DNA of 64,000 nucleotides. Source: BQWY01 sp046351095 (GTDB lineage: Bacteria; Nitrospirota; Nitrospiria; Nitrospirales; Nitrospiraceae). Of this stretch, positions 31,442 to 40,203 are shown one piece after another. Positions within the stretch are counted from its first letter, which is position 1; the number at the start of each line of letters is the position of its first letter. The stretch covers positions 2,976,001 through 3,040,000 of the forward strand of contig JAXLZC010000001.1 of assembly GCA_046351095.1 (NCBI GenBank), read 5' to 3'. The notes beneath the pieces are model-generated. The model worked only from the letters and a program-made list of their open reading frames with translations, was not told the origin of the DNA and did not search any database. The position numbers and the translations under genes were made by a program.

Positions 31442-31833
31442 CCATTGTCGATACGACGGTATGGATCGATCATCTACGAGGTGTTTCCTCATGGCAGGTC
31501 GAATGGTTGGAGGAAAATCTTTCGCGAGAGCGTCTGGGACTCACGGATGTGATTCTCTGTGAGGTGTTGCAAGGTATTACACGAGATAGTCAGGTGGTCG
31601 CGGTACAGCAAGAATTGTTACGGTTGCATGTGTTTCACACAGGTGGGATTGACCTTGCCATGGCCGCCGCGCGCAATTATCGACTGCTCCGGAGCAAAGG
31701 TCGGACGGTGCGCCGGACGATAGATTGCCTCATTGCTACGTTCTGTCTGATTGAAGGACATGCCCTTCTCCACAACGATCGGGATTTCGATCCCTTTGAA
31801 GACCTTCTGGGGCTTGAAGTCATTCACCGGTAG
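31438..31833 (+). CDS. vapC: VapC PIN-domain ribonuclease toxin
   Basis: 131 aa. PIN-domain acidic residues are present: D5 (IVDTTVWID), a Glu in CEVLQGI near residue 42, an Asp in RRTIDCLIATF near 95, and the last Asp pair in NDRDFDPF near 113-115. VapC toxins cut specific tRNAs or rRNA and are held inactive by VapB. The start is coupled to vapB by the ATGA overlap. No frameshift or missing catalytic residue, so the toxin is probably functional. Confidence 0.88.
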   Translation: MTIVDTTVWIDHLRGVSSWQVEWLEENLSRERLGLTDVILCEVLQGITRDSQVVAVQQELLRLHVFHTGGIDLAMAAARNYRLLRSKGRTVRRTIDCLIATFCLIEGHALLHNDRDFDPFEDLLGLEVIHR

Positions 31834-31972
31834 TTGTTCTAGTCTGAAAAATCGTGGTCGCGACAGGAGCTGCGAAATTTGAGCGCAAGGGGCGGAGTGT
31901 ACGGGGCGGTGTGCTGTGGTAGAAATCGGCGGTAGCGATTGGGTGTCGATCTGAGCATCGAAGGACTCCATC

Positions 31973-33058
31973 ATGCCGACCGCCGCTGCGAAGCACTCAC
32001 AAGCCGCATCTACTGTTGCCGATCCGCGCTGGGCGATGGTTGTTGCGCGTGCCCCTGAAGCGAGCGCACAGTTCGTATACTCCGTGTCTACGACAGGGAT
32101 CTACTGTCGTCCATCCTGTCCTGCGCGGCTCGCGCGTCCCGAACATGTGCGGTTCCACGAAAATGCACGAGAGGCCGAACGCGCCGGCTTTCGTCCGTGT
32201 AAGCGCTGTACGCCGACCGAGTCGTCGCTTCAGGATCGGCACCTCGACATTGTCACGCGCGCCTGTCGCATGATTGAACGTGCGGACGAGCCGGTGACCC
32301 TTGCGCACCTTGCGGTGCACGTCGGGCTGAGTCCCTTTCATCTCCAACGGATTTTTACCAAGGCGGTCGGAATGTCGCCGCGCGCCTATGCGAGGAGTCT
32401 CCGCGAGCAGCGTATACGTGCCGGTCTCCCCCATGGTCGATCCATCACGTCTGCGATCTTCGATGCGGGGTATCGATCCAGCAGCCGATTTTATGCGTAT
32501 ACGGGCGCCTCGCTGGGTATGACGCCGACCGCCTATCGCACCGGCGGCGTTGGTGAGACGATACGTGTCGCTGTCGGGCACTGCTCGCTCGGCGCGCTGT
32601 TGGTGGCGTCGACGGAACAAGGTGTCTGCGCCATTCTCCTCGGAGACGAACCGGATGCGCTGCTCCACGATGTGCAGAGGCGATTTCCGCGCGCACAGTT
32701 TGTCGGTGGCGACCGCGCCTTCGAACGGCTCGTGGCGCAAGTCGTCGGATTGATCGATGACCCATCGCGTCGCGTCGACCTGCCCCTCGATATTCGCGGC
32801 ACCGTGTTTCAGCAGCGTGTGTGGACGGCGTTGCGAGGGATTCCGCCAGGACGCACGCTGAGCTATCGCGAATTGGCGACCCGCTTGGGTGTGCCGAATG
32901 CCGTGCGTGCCGTCGCGAGTGCGTGCGCGGCGAATCCGTTGGCGGTGGCGATTCCCTGTCATCGTGTCGTGCGGACCAACGGCGATCTCGCCGGGTACCG
33001 CTGGGGCCTCGCACGTAAGCGTACGCTGCTCAAGAAGGAATCCGAATCGTCATGCTGA
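31973..33058 (+). CDS. ada: Bifunctional Ada: methylphosphotriester and O6-methylguanine DNA methyltransferase / activator
   Basis: 361 aa. N-terminal zinc and methyl-acceptor domain with C45 and C49 (YCRPSC) and the second pair in PCKRC; C45 should take methyl groups from DNA phosphotriesters. An AraC-type helix-turn-helix follows (about 100-190, LAVHVGLSPFHLQRIF). The C-terminal O6-methylguanine methyltransferase domain ends in the active site PCHRV with C329. Methylated Ada activates its own operon in enteric bacteria. alkB overlaps its end by 7 nt, the classical ada-alkB order. Confidence 0.95.
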   Translation: MPTAAAKHSQAASTVADPRWAMVVARAPEASAQFVYSVSTTGIYCRPSCPARLARPEHVRFHENAREAERAGFRPCKRCTPTESSLQDRHLDIVTRACRMIERADEPVTLAHLAVHVGLSPFHLQRIFTKAVGMSPRAYARSLREQRIRAGLPHGRSITSAIFDAGYRSSSRFYAYTGASLGMTPTAYRTGGVGETIRVAVGHCSLGALLVASTEQGVCAILLGDEPDALLHDVQRRFPRAQFVGGDRAFERLVAQVVGLIDDPSRRVDLPLDIRGTVFQQRVWTALRGIPPGRTLSYRELATRLGVPNAVRAVASACAANPLAVAIPCHRVVRTNGDLAGYRWGLARKRTLLKKESESSC

Positions 33059-33708
33059 GTCTCTTCCCAGAGCTCGACGTGCCGCGGACCGGCCGCTTGG
33101 AACTCTGTCCCGGTGCGGCCGTGCTCTACGGGGCGGCTTACTCTGTCGACAGACAACTGCTGAGTGCACTCGACGAGATCGTGACGCAGTCGCCGTTTCG
33201 GCATATGACGACGCCGGGTGGATTTACGATGTCGGTCGGTATGACGAACTGCGGTGCGCTGGGATGGTTGAGCGATGCAGCGGGCTATCGGTACGGGGCG
33301 CTCGATCCGATCACGAAACAGCCATGGCCGTCGATGCCGCCGTGCTTTCTGGCGCTCGCGCAGGAGGCTGCTGCCGAGGCGGGTTTCCCCGACTACGTAC
33401 CCGACGCCTGTCTCATCAATCGCTACACGGTCGGTGCGCGCCTGAGTCTTCACCAGGATCGCGACGAACAGGATCTGCAGGCGCCGATCGTGTCCGTCTC
33501 GCTCGGTCTTCCCGCCACATTCCAATTCGGCGGACTGCGTCGTAAAGATGTCCCGGTGCGCGTGCCGCTGCGGCACGGCGATGTCGTCGTGTGGGGCGGC
33601 CCCGCACGGTTACGCTATCACGGGGTGTTGCCGTTGCAGGCCGACCAGCACCCACTGACCGGTCCCTACCGCATCAACTTGTCGTTTCGCCGTGTGCGCA
33701 CCCGCTGA
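33052..33708 (+). CDS. alkB: AlkB-type oxidative DNA demethylase
   Basis: 218 aa Fe(II)/2-oxoglutarate dioxygenase that removes methyl groups from 1-methyladenine and 3-methylcytosine. Metal ligands H134 and D136 (LHQDRDE) and H190 (RYHGV) are present, as are R207 and R213 in YRINLSFRR for 2-oxoglutarate and substrate. The N-terminus and the length are those of E. coli AlkB. It is translated from the ada message by a 7-nt overlap and will share its adaptive-response regulation. Confidence 0.94.
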   Translation: MLSLFPELDVPRTGRLELCPGAAVLYGAAYSVDRQLLSALDEIVTQSPFRHMTTPGGFTMSVGMTNCGALGWLSDAAGYRYGALDPITKQPWPSMPPCFLALAQEAAAEAGFPDYVPDACLINRYTVGARLSLHQDRDEQDLQAPIVSVSLGLPATFQFGGLRRKDVPVRVPLRHGDVVVWGGPARLRYHGVLPLQADQHPLTGPYRINLSFRRVRTR

Positions 33709-33718
33709 CCGGCCGCGC

Positions 33719-34861
33719 TTACTGTTCTTCCGACGAATGTGTATTGGTGAATTGGTCGATGGCGACGCCGAGCGCCTGCTGCAGCGCGGTCATCTCCGCG
33801 CTTGTGTCGGTGGCGTGGCGCGCCTGCACGTCTTTGTTGAGCCGACGAATGGCGTCGTACGAGCGACGGTCGGCAGTGGTGGCGAGCGCACGCACGATCT
33901 CCGTTTGCACTGGGACGGTGGCCTGCGGAAGTGCCGCAAGTAATTCCGGCACCACGTCGGTCTGCGGATGGAGCGGAGCGAGGCGGCCGAGTCCTTGCGC
34001 GGCGGCCAGGTGCAACTCCGGACGCCCCTGTTTGAACAGCGAGAGCAGTAGCGGAATCCCGTCTTGCCCGCCGATCGTGCCGATGGCGACTGCCGCCGCC
34101 TTCGCGACGTCGACGTCGCGAGCCTGGATGGCGCGCGCCAACGCCGGCATTGCATCCGTGGCGGCCATTTTCCCGAGCAACTCGATCACGCGTGTCTTCG
34201 TTGCGGCAGCCTGGTTCGGCGCCTCAAGGATGGTGAGGAGGCGCGTCGACTGTCCCCACTCGGACGTCAGCAAGAGCGGAAATAGATCCTGAGCAATCCG
34301 TTCGATAAGCAGCGCCATCGCCGCGGCGCCCGTCGGTGTAGTAGGTGGGGCCGATGCCGTCGTCGCCGTCTGTGTCGGTGTAGGTGGTGCTCCCTTCGAG
34401 GGCGCGGCCTCGCCGCGAATCTCGTGGCGCCAATCCGACTGGAAACCCTCCATCCGATACGATACCTGACAGGCGGGCCCACGCCACAGTCTCGCCGTCG
34501 AGCCGGGCGCATCCGCATCGCCGCCCGAGCGTGTCGTACCTTCCCACGTTTTGTGCTCCTCGCATTTCACCTTTACCGTCGCCTCGTGCGGATCGGCGGC
34601 ACCCACCACGACGTATCCGATCGTCGTCAGCCGTTGCGCCACAGCGGCCGCGATGGCGCTCGAGTCGGTGATACCGGATCCGGCCAACGCGAGGGTGTCG
34701 AGGTGGATGTGCTGGATCTGCCGAAGCCGTGCTTTCGCCTCGTCGGGAATCAGTTCCCGTCGGGCGTCGGCCTGTTGCGACGGAGCGACGAGCAGCAGTG
34801 TCGTGAGCAATCCACTCGTAATGAAGCGGTGTGCCTGTCTGGTCGAGGAACAAAATCGCAT
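33719..34861 (-). CDS. Secreted HEAT-repeat protein
   Basis: 380 aa from ATG 34859-34861, with AGGA 6 nt upstream. A signal peptide (1-33, ending QQADA) is followed by a domain of unknown type (35-160) and a Pro/Thr-rich linker. The C-terminal half contains at least four HEAT-like helical repeats (about 205-350, for example AMPALARAIQARDVDVAKAAAVAIGTIG, in part: VAKAAAVAIGTIG). HEAT repeats serve as protein-binding scaffolds. The N-terminal half resembles periplasmic proteins that bind nothing known. Convergent with alkB, with stop codons 10 nt apart. Confidence 0.72.
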   Translation of the reverse strand: MRFCSSTRQAHRFITSGLLTTLLLVAPSQQADARRELIPDEAKARLRQIQHIHLDTLALAGSGITDSSAIAAAVAQRLTTIGYVVVGAADPHEATVKVKCEEHKTWEGTTRSGGDADAPGSTARLWRGPACQVSYRMEGFQSDWRHEIRGEAAPSKGAPPTPTQTATTASAPPTTPTGAAAMALLIERIAQDLFPLLLTSEWGQSTRLLTILEAPNQAAATKTRVIELLGKMAATDAMPALARAIQARDVDVAKAAAVAIGTIGGQDGIPLLLSLFKQGRPELHLAAAQGLGRLAPLHPQTDVVPELLAALPQATVPVQTEIVRALATTADRRSYDAIRRLNKDVQARHATDTSAEMTALQQALGVAIDQFTNTHSSEEQ

Positions 34862-35005
34862 AGGTCGTCCTAGAAGGAGTGAGTGTCGCAGCGCGAGCCG
34901 GTCCGACGGCCCAATCGGCGCGGCGCATTGTGGCACAGCGTCGTGCTCAGGACCAGCGGTGGCCGCTGCATGCGAGATTGTCCCGACGGTCGGGGCGTCT
35001 GTTGC

Positions 35006-35034
35006 TTGTTCGGTCGACAGGCTCCCGATAGACT
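35006..35034 (+). promoter_or_regulatory. Promoter of the DUF488 gene (leaderless)
   Basis: -35 TTGTTC (35006-35011), 17-bp spacer, -10 TAGACT (35029-35034), 6 nt before the ATG at 35041. No Shine-Dalgarno. Confidence 0.45.
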
Positions 35035-35040
35035 GAGCGC

Positions 35041-35592
35041 ATGGCCAGGAAAGATGTTTCTTCAGGTGTACGTATAAAACGCGTGTACGAGCCGGCTGAA
35101 CCGGGCGACGGCGCACGGATATTGGTCGATCGTCTCTGGCCGCGTAGACTATCGAAAGCGGCGGCCAAGATCGACGAGTGGATGAAGGACATCGCGCCCT
35201 CGACGGCGCTGCGGCAGTGGTTCGGACACGATCCGAATAAATGGGAGGAGTTTCGGCGGCGCTATCGCGCGGAATTGGCGAACAATATCGAGGCGAGTGC
35301 GGCGCTGCGGGCGGCCTGTGCGTGTGGTCCTGTGACGCTGGTGTACGGTGCGCAGGATGAGACGCACAATCAGGCGGTGGTTCTATGCGAGTGGTTGGGG
35401 AGGAAGGCGCCGGCACGGCCTCGCAAATCTGCACGACCCCAATCGGCTACGACAACTCGATTCGCTCAACCTGCGGCGACGCGAGCGACTGGGTCGCGTC
35501 GTTCCAGTCGATCACGCACACCGTCGAGCGTGTCGCGGTCATCGTCAGGACGCGTCGCCCCTGCTGTACGACGACGCTTTCGCCGTTCGTAA
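35041..35592 (+). CDS. DUF488-family protein with an aberrant C-terminal extension
   Basis: 183 aa. Residues 1-121 are an ordinary DUF488 protein (IKRVYEP, ILVDRLWPRRLSKAAAKIDEWMKDIAPS, in part: VDRLWPRRLSK; YRAEL; VTLVYGAQDETHNQAVVLCEWL). The family normally stops about here, at 115-125 residues. In this sequence the frame stays open for another 60 residues of Arg/Ser/Ala low-complexity sequence that runs antisense into the 3' end of the nitrilase gene (146-bp overlap). The tail looks like shadow sequence rather than a domain. Function of DUF488 is unknown. Confidence 0.75.
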   Translation: MARKDVSSGVRIKRVYEPAEPGDGARILVDRLWPRRLSKAAAKIDEWMKDIAPSTALRQWFGHDPNKWEEFRRRYRAELANNIEASAALRAACACGPVTLVYGAQDETHNQAVVLCEWLGRKAPARPRKSARPQSATTTRFAQPAATRATGSRRSSRSRTPSSVSRSSSGRVAPAVRRRFRRS

Positions 35593-36241
35593 AGTCGAGC
35601 GTCGTATCGCGGCCCGTGCGGTTGCACGCCAAGAGGGGCAGGCCGGTCTCGCGACTGCAGCGTTCCCATTCGCCGCTCGGGCCGTGGTGACCCGGCGCCC
35701 AGGCCGCTGCAGAGACCAAGAGTCGAGCGCCTTGCGCCTGCAGCGTGGTGGCGATGCGCGGCGACGCCGCATCCGCACAGATCATCAGGCCGACGGACAG
35801 ATCGTCGGCGACGCGAATCGCATCGGCGGCAGTGCCAGAAGTGGACCAGGCCTCGGAGCCCATTCGCAGTGCGTTGATCTTGCGGTGTGTGCCGAGCACC
35901 GTTCCAGTTGGGCCGAGGACAAACAGGCTGTTGTACAGGTGGTTGCTTTGCCGATCGCGCTCCGGTGTCGAGAGAAGCAGCGTCGCGCGGTGCTGTGCGG
36001 TCATGCGGAGGAGGCGCGTCATCCAGTCGTCCGGTTGCGGGGCGATCCAGTCGGTGCCGATCAAGGAGGCAAAGCCGTACCCGCAACGCGCCAACTCAGG
36101 CGTGAGGATCCACGTGGCGCCTGCCGCAAGCGCGCGCTCGATACCTCGTTCGATCATCCATTGATTGCCGGGAACGTCGCCGGGCGTCGGCGCGAGATGG
36201 AGAAACGCGATTCGTTTCGGTGGCGGTGTGGCAGGGGGCAT
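35447..36241 (-). CDS. Carbon-nitrogen hydrolase (nitrilase superfamily)
   Basis: 264 aa. The Glu-Lys-Cys triad of the superfamily is readable: Glu in LTPELARCGYG (about residue 49), Lys in THRKINALRMG, and Cys in MICADAASPRIA. Such enzymes hydrolyse amides or nitriles, for example omega-amidase or carbamoyl substrates; the exact substrate is open. No signal peptide. The 3' end overlaps the extended DUF488 frame on the other strand. Confidence 0.85.
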   Translation of the reverse strand: MPPATPPPKRIAFLHLAPTPGDVPGNQWMIERGIERALAAGATWILTPELARCGYGFASLIGTDWIAPQPDDWMTRLLRMTAQHRATLLLSTPERDRQSNHLYNSLFVLGPTGTVLGTHRKINALRMGSEAWSTSGTAADAIRVADDLSVGLMICADAASPRIATTLQAQGARLLVSAAAWAPGHHGPSGEWERCSRETGLPLLACNRTGRDTTLDFTNGESVVVQQGRRVLTMTATRSTVCVIDWNDATQSLASPQVERIELS

Positions 36242-36425
36242 ATCGCGAATGTGTGTCGATGAGATCCGATGTCACAGTGTGATCGGCCCGCATTCTACTC
36301 CGGCAATGAGGGCGATGCGATCCGTGCGGGCTGCGCGATGTGGCTGGCTTGAATGCGACTGCCCGAGCGGCGATGGAGGAACAGCAGGGTTCAGGCGCGA
36401 GGTCAGGGACCAACACGGAGGAGTC

Positions 36426-36587
36426 ATGCAAACCGACGATGCCGAAACACTACGCGACGCCTGGGCGGAGAAGGGCAACCCGCCTTGTGCGCACGATGAA
36501 CGCGAAAAAGAATATTACCTCGACTCCGATACCAACTCCGAAGTCTGCATCGTCTGCGGAAAATCCTTCTGGCGTGGGAGTTACTAG
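36426..36587 (+). CDS. Small zinc-ribbon-like protein
   Basis: 53 aa, with GGAGGA 5 nt before the ATG. PPCAHDE (Cys-x-His) and CIVCGKSF (Cys-x-x-Cys) are spaced 20 residues apart and could bind one zinc ion. No known function; the compact size, strong ribosome-binding site and zinc-knuckle pattern indicate a real gene. It lies alone between the divergently oriented nitrilase and a small membrane protein. Confidence 0.65.
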   Translation: MQTDDAETLRDAWAEKGNPPCAHDEREKEYYLDSDTNSEVCIVCGKSFWRGSY

Positions 36588-36889
36588 CGGCGTGGTGCTA
36601 CGCGCCGATTCCTGCGGGATGTCATCGTAGGCATCGCCGCTGTTCGTACTCGTTCGATTCCGTGCGTGACCGTATCACTTCCGTCACAGGTCTAGCCTTT
36701 TTGATACGGTGCTCGCTCGCGCTGTGAGCCGCGGACAAACCGTACACACGCCGCGAACGCCTGCCTGTCGCGCGTTCGCGCCGATCCATCGCACACGAAT
36801 TCAATTGGTGCAATTGTGGTACGGCTGTTGCTATATACGATGTTGTCGAGCAGCGGATGTTTACGAGCGACAGAGGGGAGGCAGGCACC
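36588..36889. other. Intergenic region with inverted repeat
   Basis: 302 bases without a gene. A perfect 9-bp inverted repeat, ACCGTATCA (36669-36677) and TGATACGGT (36702-36710), with a T-run just before the right arm, may terminate the zinc-ribbon gene. Closer to the next gene, two CAATTG palindromes (36803-36808, 36811-36816) precede a TATATA box (36832-36837). Confidence 0.45.
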
Positions 36890-37222
36890 ATGAGTCACCC
36901 ATTCGAGCAGCGGCACAATGTGCTCTGGTTGGCGGCAGCCGTCGCCATCCTGATCGGCTATTTTTTCCTAGCGGTGCCGTCCGGCGATGTGCGCGTCGTG
37001 AAGCCCTCCGCCCTGACGGGAAGCGTGCTCCCGACGCAGAGCGATGCGTCGGCGCTTGCCGTGGCGGCGGTAGCGGCCAAGCCCTCGACGAGCGTTCCCC
37101 TGGAAGGGATGATCGTGGCGATGACGATCGGGGTGATCGCGCTCATCGCGTCCATCGGTTCGTTGGAAACGTCAGCCGTGCGTGGCCGTCGAGTCAGCTG
37201 GGTCGGGCCACGCAGCCGATAA
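36890..37222 (+). CDS. Small two-helix membrane protein, unknown function
   Basis: 110 aa from ATG 36890 with GGGGAGG upstream. Two hydrophobic segments (about 11-29 and 74-92) flank a 45-residue soluble loop that is probably periplasmic; both ends are then cytoplasmic. The C-terminus is Arg-rich (RGRRVSWVGPRSR). Not recognised. A strong intrinsic terminator follows, which supports a real, separately transcribed gene. Confidence 0.65.
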   Translation: MSHPFEQRHNVLWLAAAVAILIGYFFLAVPSGDVRVVKPSALTGSVLPTQSDASALAVAAVAAKPSTSVPLEGMIVAMTIGVIALIASIGSLETSAVRGRRVSWVGPRSR

Positions 37223-37248
37223 TCGAATCGTCGTGCTCGTTCGTCTTG

Positions 37249-37292
37249 GAGCCCCTCGGCGGCGTTAGCCTCCGAGGGGCTCTGCGTTTTTC
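37249..37292 (+). terminator. Intrinsic terminator
   Basis: 11-bp stem GAGCCCCTCGG (37249-37259) with CCGAGGGGCTC (37272-37282), then TGCGTTTTTC: a classic Rho-independent terminator 27 nt after the small membrane protein. The clearest one in the window. Confidence 0.88.
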
Positions 37293-37384
37293 CGCCCAGC
37301 AGAACTTTCCACAGACCATGCCGCAACACGAACTCATCTCCGCACAGCGACGCATGCGCTCAGGTCAAACCCTATCGTGACGAT

Positions 37385-38848
37385 TTAGTAGGCGCGGAGG
37401 AAGGCGTCGCGGACGCCGTTCGTGTCGTTGGGGACGAGCGTCGTGGCGTCCGAATAAAAGGCGATGGCGCGGCCGTCGGCACTGATGGCCGGTGCGGTGC
37501 TGTCGCGGTCGGTGTCGCGTCCGGCAATGGCGATCGAGACGCGGCGCGTGTTGCAGGGGTTGCAGGCTCGGTCGACGCGGTAGATGTCGAGGAGGCTGTT
37601 CCGGTCCGTCAGGGCCGAATCAAAGTTGTTGGCGCGCGATGCGAAGGCCACACTTGCGCCGTCTCGGCTTATGGTCGGGAACACATTTTCGCCGTTGGCC
37701 TGTTGGTTGTTCAGCCCGAGCGAGAGCCGCGTCATCGTCGGCACCGTCGTGTTCATATCGGCCACGAAGATGTCCGGCGTGTCGGTTGTCTTGGGAAAGG
37801 TCGCCGTCAGGTTGCGCGCGGTAGACGAGAATGTGACGAAGCGCCCGTCGCTACTGACGGACGGGCTGTAGCTGTGTCCGCTGGTCGGCGCGCCCGAAAA
37901 TGCGACGCTGACTTTCCTGGTGGTGCGCGCGCCGATGTCGTACAAAAAAATGTCGGTCACGGCGTCCTGCGTATTAACGGTCACGAGATTCGCCAGCTGG
38001 GTGCTGGAGGAGGCGAAGGCGACGAACCGACCGTCGGCGCTGACGCTGGGCGACCCCTGGCTGGGTGCTGTGCCGGCTACGCCGAACGACGGGGTGGCTC
38101 GATGCAGCACCGGCGTGGTCGCGCCGCCGCGCTGCAGCACGTAAATGTCCGAGTAGCTATCCACATCGTCCGCCGTCAGGCGCGCGCTCGACCCGAAGGC
38201 GATGATGCTGCCGGACGGGTTGATGGACGGTTCGTAACTCGAACAGCCGGTGCCGCCTCCGCCGCAGATGCCCGGTGCCCCGCTGTCGAATTGCGAGACG
38301 CGTTCCGTCACACGCCGACTCCGGCTGCGGAGAAACACATCACCCGCCTGATTGGTATCCACAATTCCGAAGACCAGGTCCGTCGCCACCGATTCGAAGA
38401 CAATCGTGTCGCCGTCGTCCGTGACGACGGGCGCGTAGCTGTCGCCGTTGGCGCCGCCGAGGCCTGCGGCGTTGAGCGAAATCATTTCGGTTTGATTCGT
38501 TTGGCGGTCGCGGAGATACACCTGCCGATGGCCGTTCGGCGACAGGCCCGGTACCAAGTTCGTTGCAGTGGAATCGAACACGATGAAACGGCCGTCGCCG
38601 CTCATGCCCGGGCGTCGGCCCGCGCTTTCGGGAATCCCCACCACGAGTCGCGTCCCGTCGCCGCTGCCGCCGTTGGCTTGCGCGACGTTGGCATTGGCGA
38701 TCGATACCCGTTCGATCGATCCGCTGCTGGAGCCGCCGTTTTGTTCCTCTTCCGGTTGGTGGCAGCCGTACAGGAGCGCCGCCGTCATGACGACGGCGAG
38801 CGAAGACCAGCCGACAAACAACAGGCGATGGAAGCAACGTGTCGTCAT
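37385..38848 (-). CDS. TolB-like beta-propeller lipoprotein
   Basis: 487 aa from ATG 38846-38848. The signal peptide ends in a lipobox (ALLYGC), so the protein is lipid anchored. The rest consists of five to six PD40/TolB-type repeats, each with a core such as SxDGRFVAFxSxAxNL, for example SGDGRFIVFDSTATNL, SADGRFVAFASSSTQL, SSDGRFVTFSSTARNL and SADGRAIAFYSDATTL. Such propellers bind proteins or ligands on the cell surface. The ORF can be read open for another 129 codons upstream but without family sequence. Confidence 0.8.
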   Translation of the reverse strand: MTTRCFHRLLFVGWSSLAVVMTAALLYGCHQPEEEQNGGSSSGSIERVSIANANVAQANGGSGDGTRLVVGIPESAGRRPGMSGDGRFIVFDSTATNLVPGLSPNGHRQVYLRDRQTNQTEMISLNAAGLGGANGDSYAPVVTDDGDTIVFESVATDLVFGIVDTNQAGDVFLRSRSRRVTERVSQFDSGAPGICGGGGTGCSSYEPSINPSGSIIAFGSSARLTADDVDSYSDIYVLQRGGATTPVLHRATPSFGVAGTAPSQGSPSVSADGRFVAFASSSTQLANLVTVNTQDAVTDIFLYDIGARTTRKVSVAFSGAPTSGHSYSPSVSSDGRFVTFSSTARNLTATFPKTTDTPDIFVADMNTTVPTMTRLSLGLNNQQANGENVFPTISRDGASVAFASRANNFDSALTDRNSLLDIYRVDRACNPCNTRRVSIAIAGRDTDRDSTAPAISADGRAIAFYSDATTLVPNDTNGVRDAFLRAY

Positions 38849-38951
38849 GGCTATCAGGTTCTGCGTGCGGCGTCGGATAGGGCAGTACGCAAAGCCCATC
38901 GACCTTAAACAATCCGCAAAAGCCTTCGCAACCCCTGCGACCGAGGCAGGC

Positions 38952-39260
38952 TTATGGGGGCGCCGAGTCTGATGCCTCGGCCTGTTGGTGCAATACCGCC
39001 GATTCTCGAGCCCAATCGGGGTGGAACGGTGAGTTGGGCAGGGAGACGGATTTCTCTGTACTCCAGAACCATGGCGCAAAGGGCATTCGCCACCAGGGCG
39101 GATCGCAGTAGGTGACGAACATGCTAGGTGACTTGGTGCTGTATGTCGCGCAGGGCATGCCTCGACTGTCCGTCGAATAGCCGATGGGAATAGTGGAATG
39201 CCCGATGCAGCCCGCCGAGAGCAGCGCAAGTCCAAGAACCAGGAGGCTACGCCGGGTCAC
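38952..39260 (-). CDS. Small Cys-rich lipoprotein
   Basis: 102 aa from GTG 39258-39260, with GGAGG 7 nt upstream. Signal peptide with lipobox (LLSAGC, Cys about 18). The mature part is Trp/Pro-rich (CDPPWWRMPFAPWFW) with two more cysteines. No family recognised. It lies 104 nt upstream of the propeller lipoprotein gene on the same strand. Confidence 0.65.
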   Translation of the reverse strand: MTRRSLLVLGLALLSAGCIGHSTIPIGYSTDSRGMPCATYSTKSPSMFVTYCDPPWWRMPFAPWFWSTEKSVSLPNSPFHPDWARESAVLHQQAEASDSAPP

Positions 39261-39396
39261 AGATGGTCCTCCACCGGTGGTACAGGATCGAAGGGAGAGC
39301 CGCAGCGGCGTGCCGTTCGTCTCCCACATGCGACGTGTTACTCTACCAAACGTGATGACCGATATGTGGCGATCTGTGCAGCGAGGAACGGTAGCG

Positions 39397-40182
39397 ATGG
39401 TCGGGGTTGATGGGGTGAAGCCACGTGTACGGAGACGCCGATTCCTGGCTGTTGCCGGTGCGATGCTCGTGTGTGTCGTGTCGGTCGGTGTGGGGAGTGT
39501 ATCCTGCTGGGCCGGCGATCCGGCAAGCCCCGTCGTTTTCGCTGCGAATCGCGAGGGGGCCCCATCAACGCAGGTCGCCATTGAGTCTGTCGCGATGACC
39601 CTGCGGATCGTCAATGGCGAGCGCGAGCTTGTGCCCGATCCGCCGACGCCGCGTTCCGTGACGATCTACCTTCCATTCGTCGGAGGCGCCTGGGTCGGTG
39701 AGGTTCGCGATGTCCCCGGCATTCGTAAGCAGGCACACGTAGGAGACCGCCTGCGGTTCGACGTCCGCGCGTTGCAGGCGAAGGTCGATCAGTCGGCGCG
39801 TGTCTGGTCCGAAGCGCAGCGTCCCGCGACATTAACCATCGCGCCGTCGGACGCCCGCTTTGTGCGAGTGGGCACTGCGGTGGCCCAGGACGACGGCGCG
39901 TCGCTCGGTGACCGTACGTTTCTGATGGATCCGGAGTCGAAAGAGTCGCTCGTACTGATCTACGCCGATCGGGCTTGTTCGATTCGTGGCGTTGGGCGCG
40001 CGGAGGGGAAGGTCGCGGACTTTGCCGTCGCGTTCGGCGCAGCGGGTTTTCACTGGGTGCGGATGAAATCGGCGGCCGACGGCCGCCTTGTCCTGACCGA
40101 CGCGTCGCCGGGTGACGACGCGATCTTGGCCGTGCAGGTATTGGTGCCGGAAGGACGAAAACGGGATGCAGCTCAGCCGTAG
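39397..40182 (+). CDS. Secreted protein of unknown function
   Basis: 261 aa from ATG 39397 (GAGGAA 8 nt upstream). A signal peptide with a basic stretch (RVRRRR) and long hydrophobic core spans about 10-45. The mature part is beta-rich with no motif I recognise. A longer frame upstream (from 39184) overlaps the small lipoprotein gene and is not credible. Confidence 0.6.
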   Translation: MVGVDGVKPRVRRRRFLAVAGAMLVCVVSVGVGSVSCWAGDPASPVVFAANREGAPSTQVAIESVAMTLRIVNGERELVPDPPTPRSVTIYLPFVGGAWVGEVRDVPGIRKQAHVGDRLRFDVRALQAKVDQSARVWSEAQRPATLTIAPSDARFVRVGTAVAQDDGASLGDRTFLMDPESKESLVLIYADRACSIRGVGRAEGKVADFAVAFGAAGFHWVRMKSAADGRLVLTDASPGDDAILAVQVLVPEGRKRDAAQP

Positions 40183-40203
40183 GGCGTGGGGCCGAGCAAC
40201 TGC

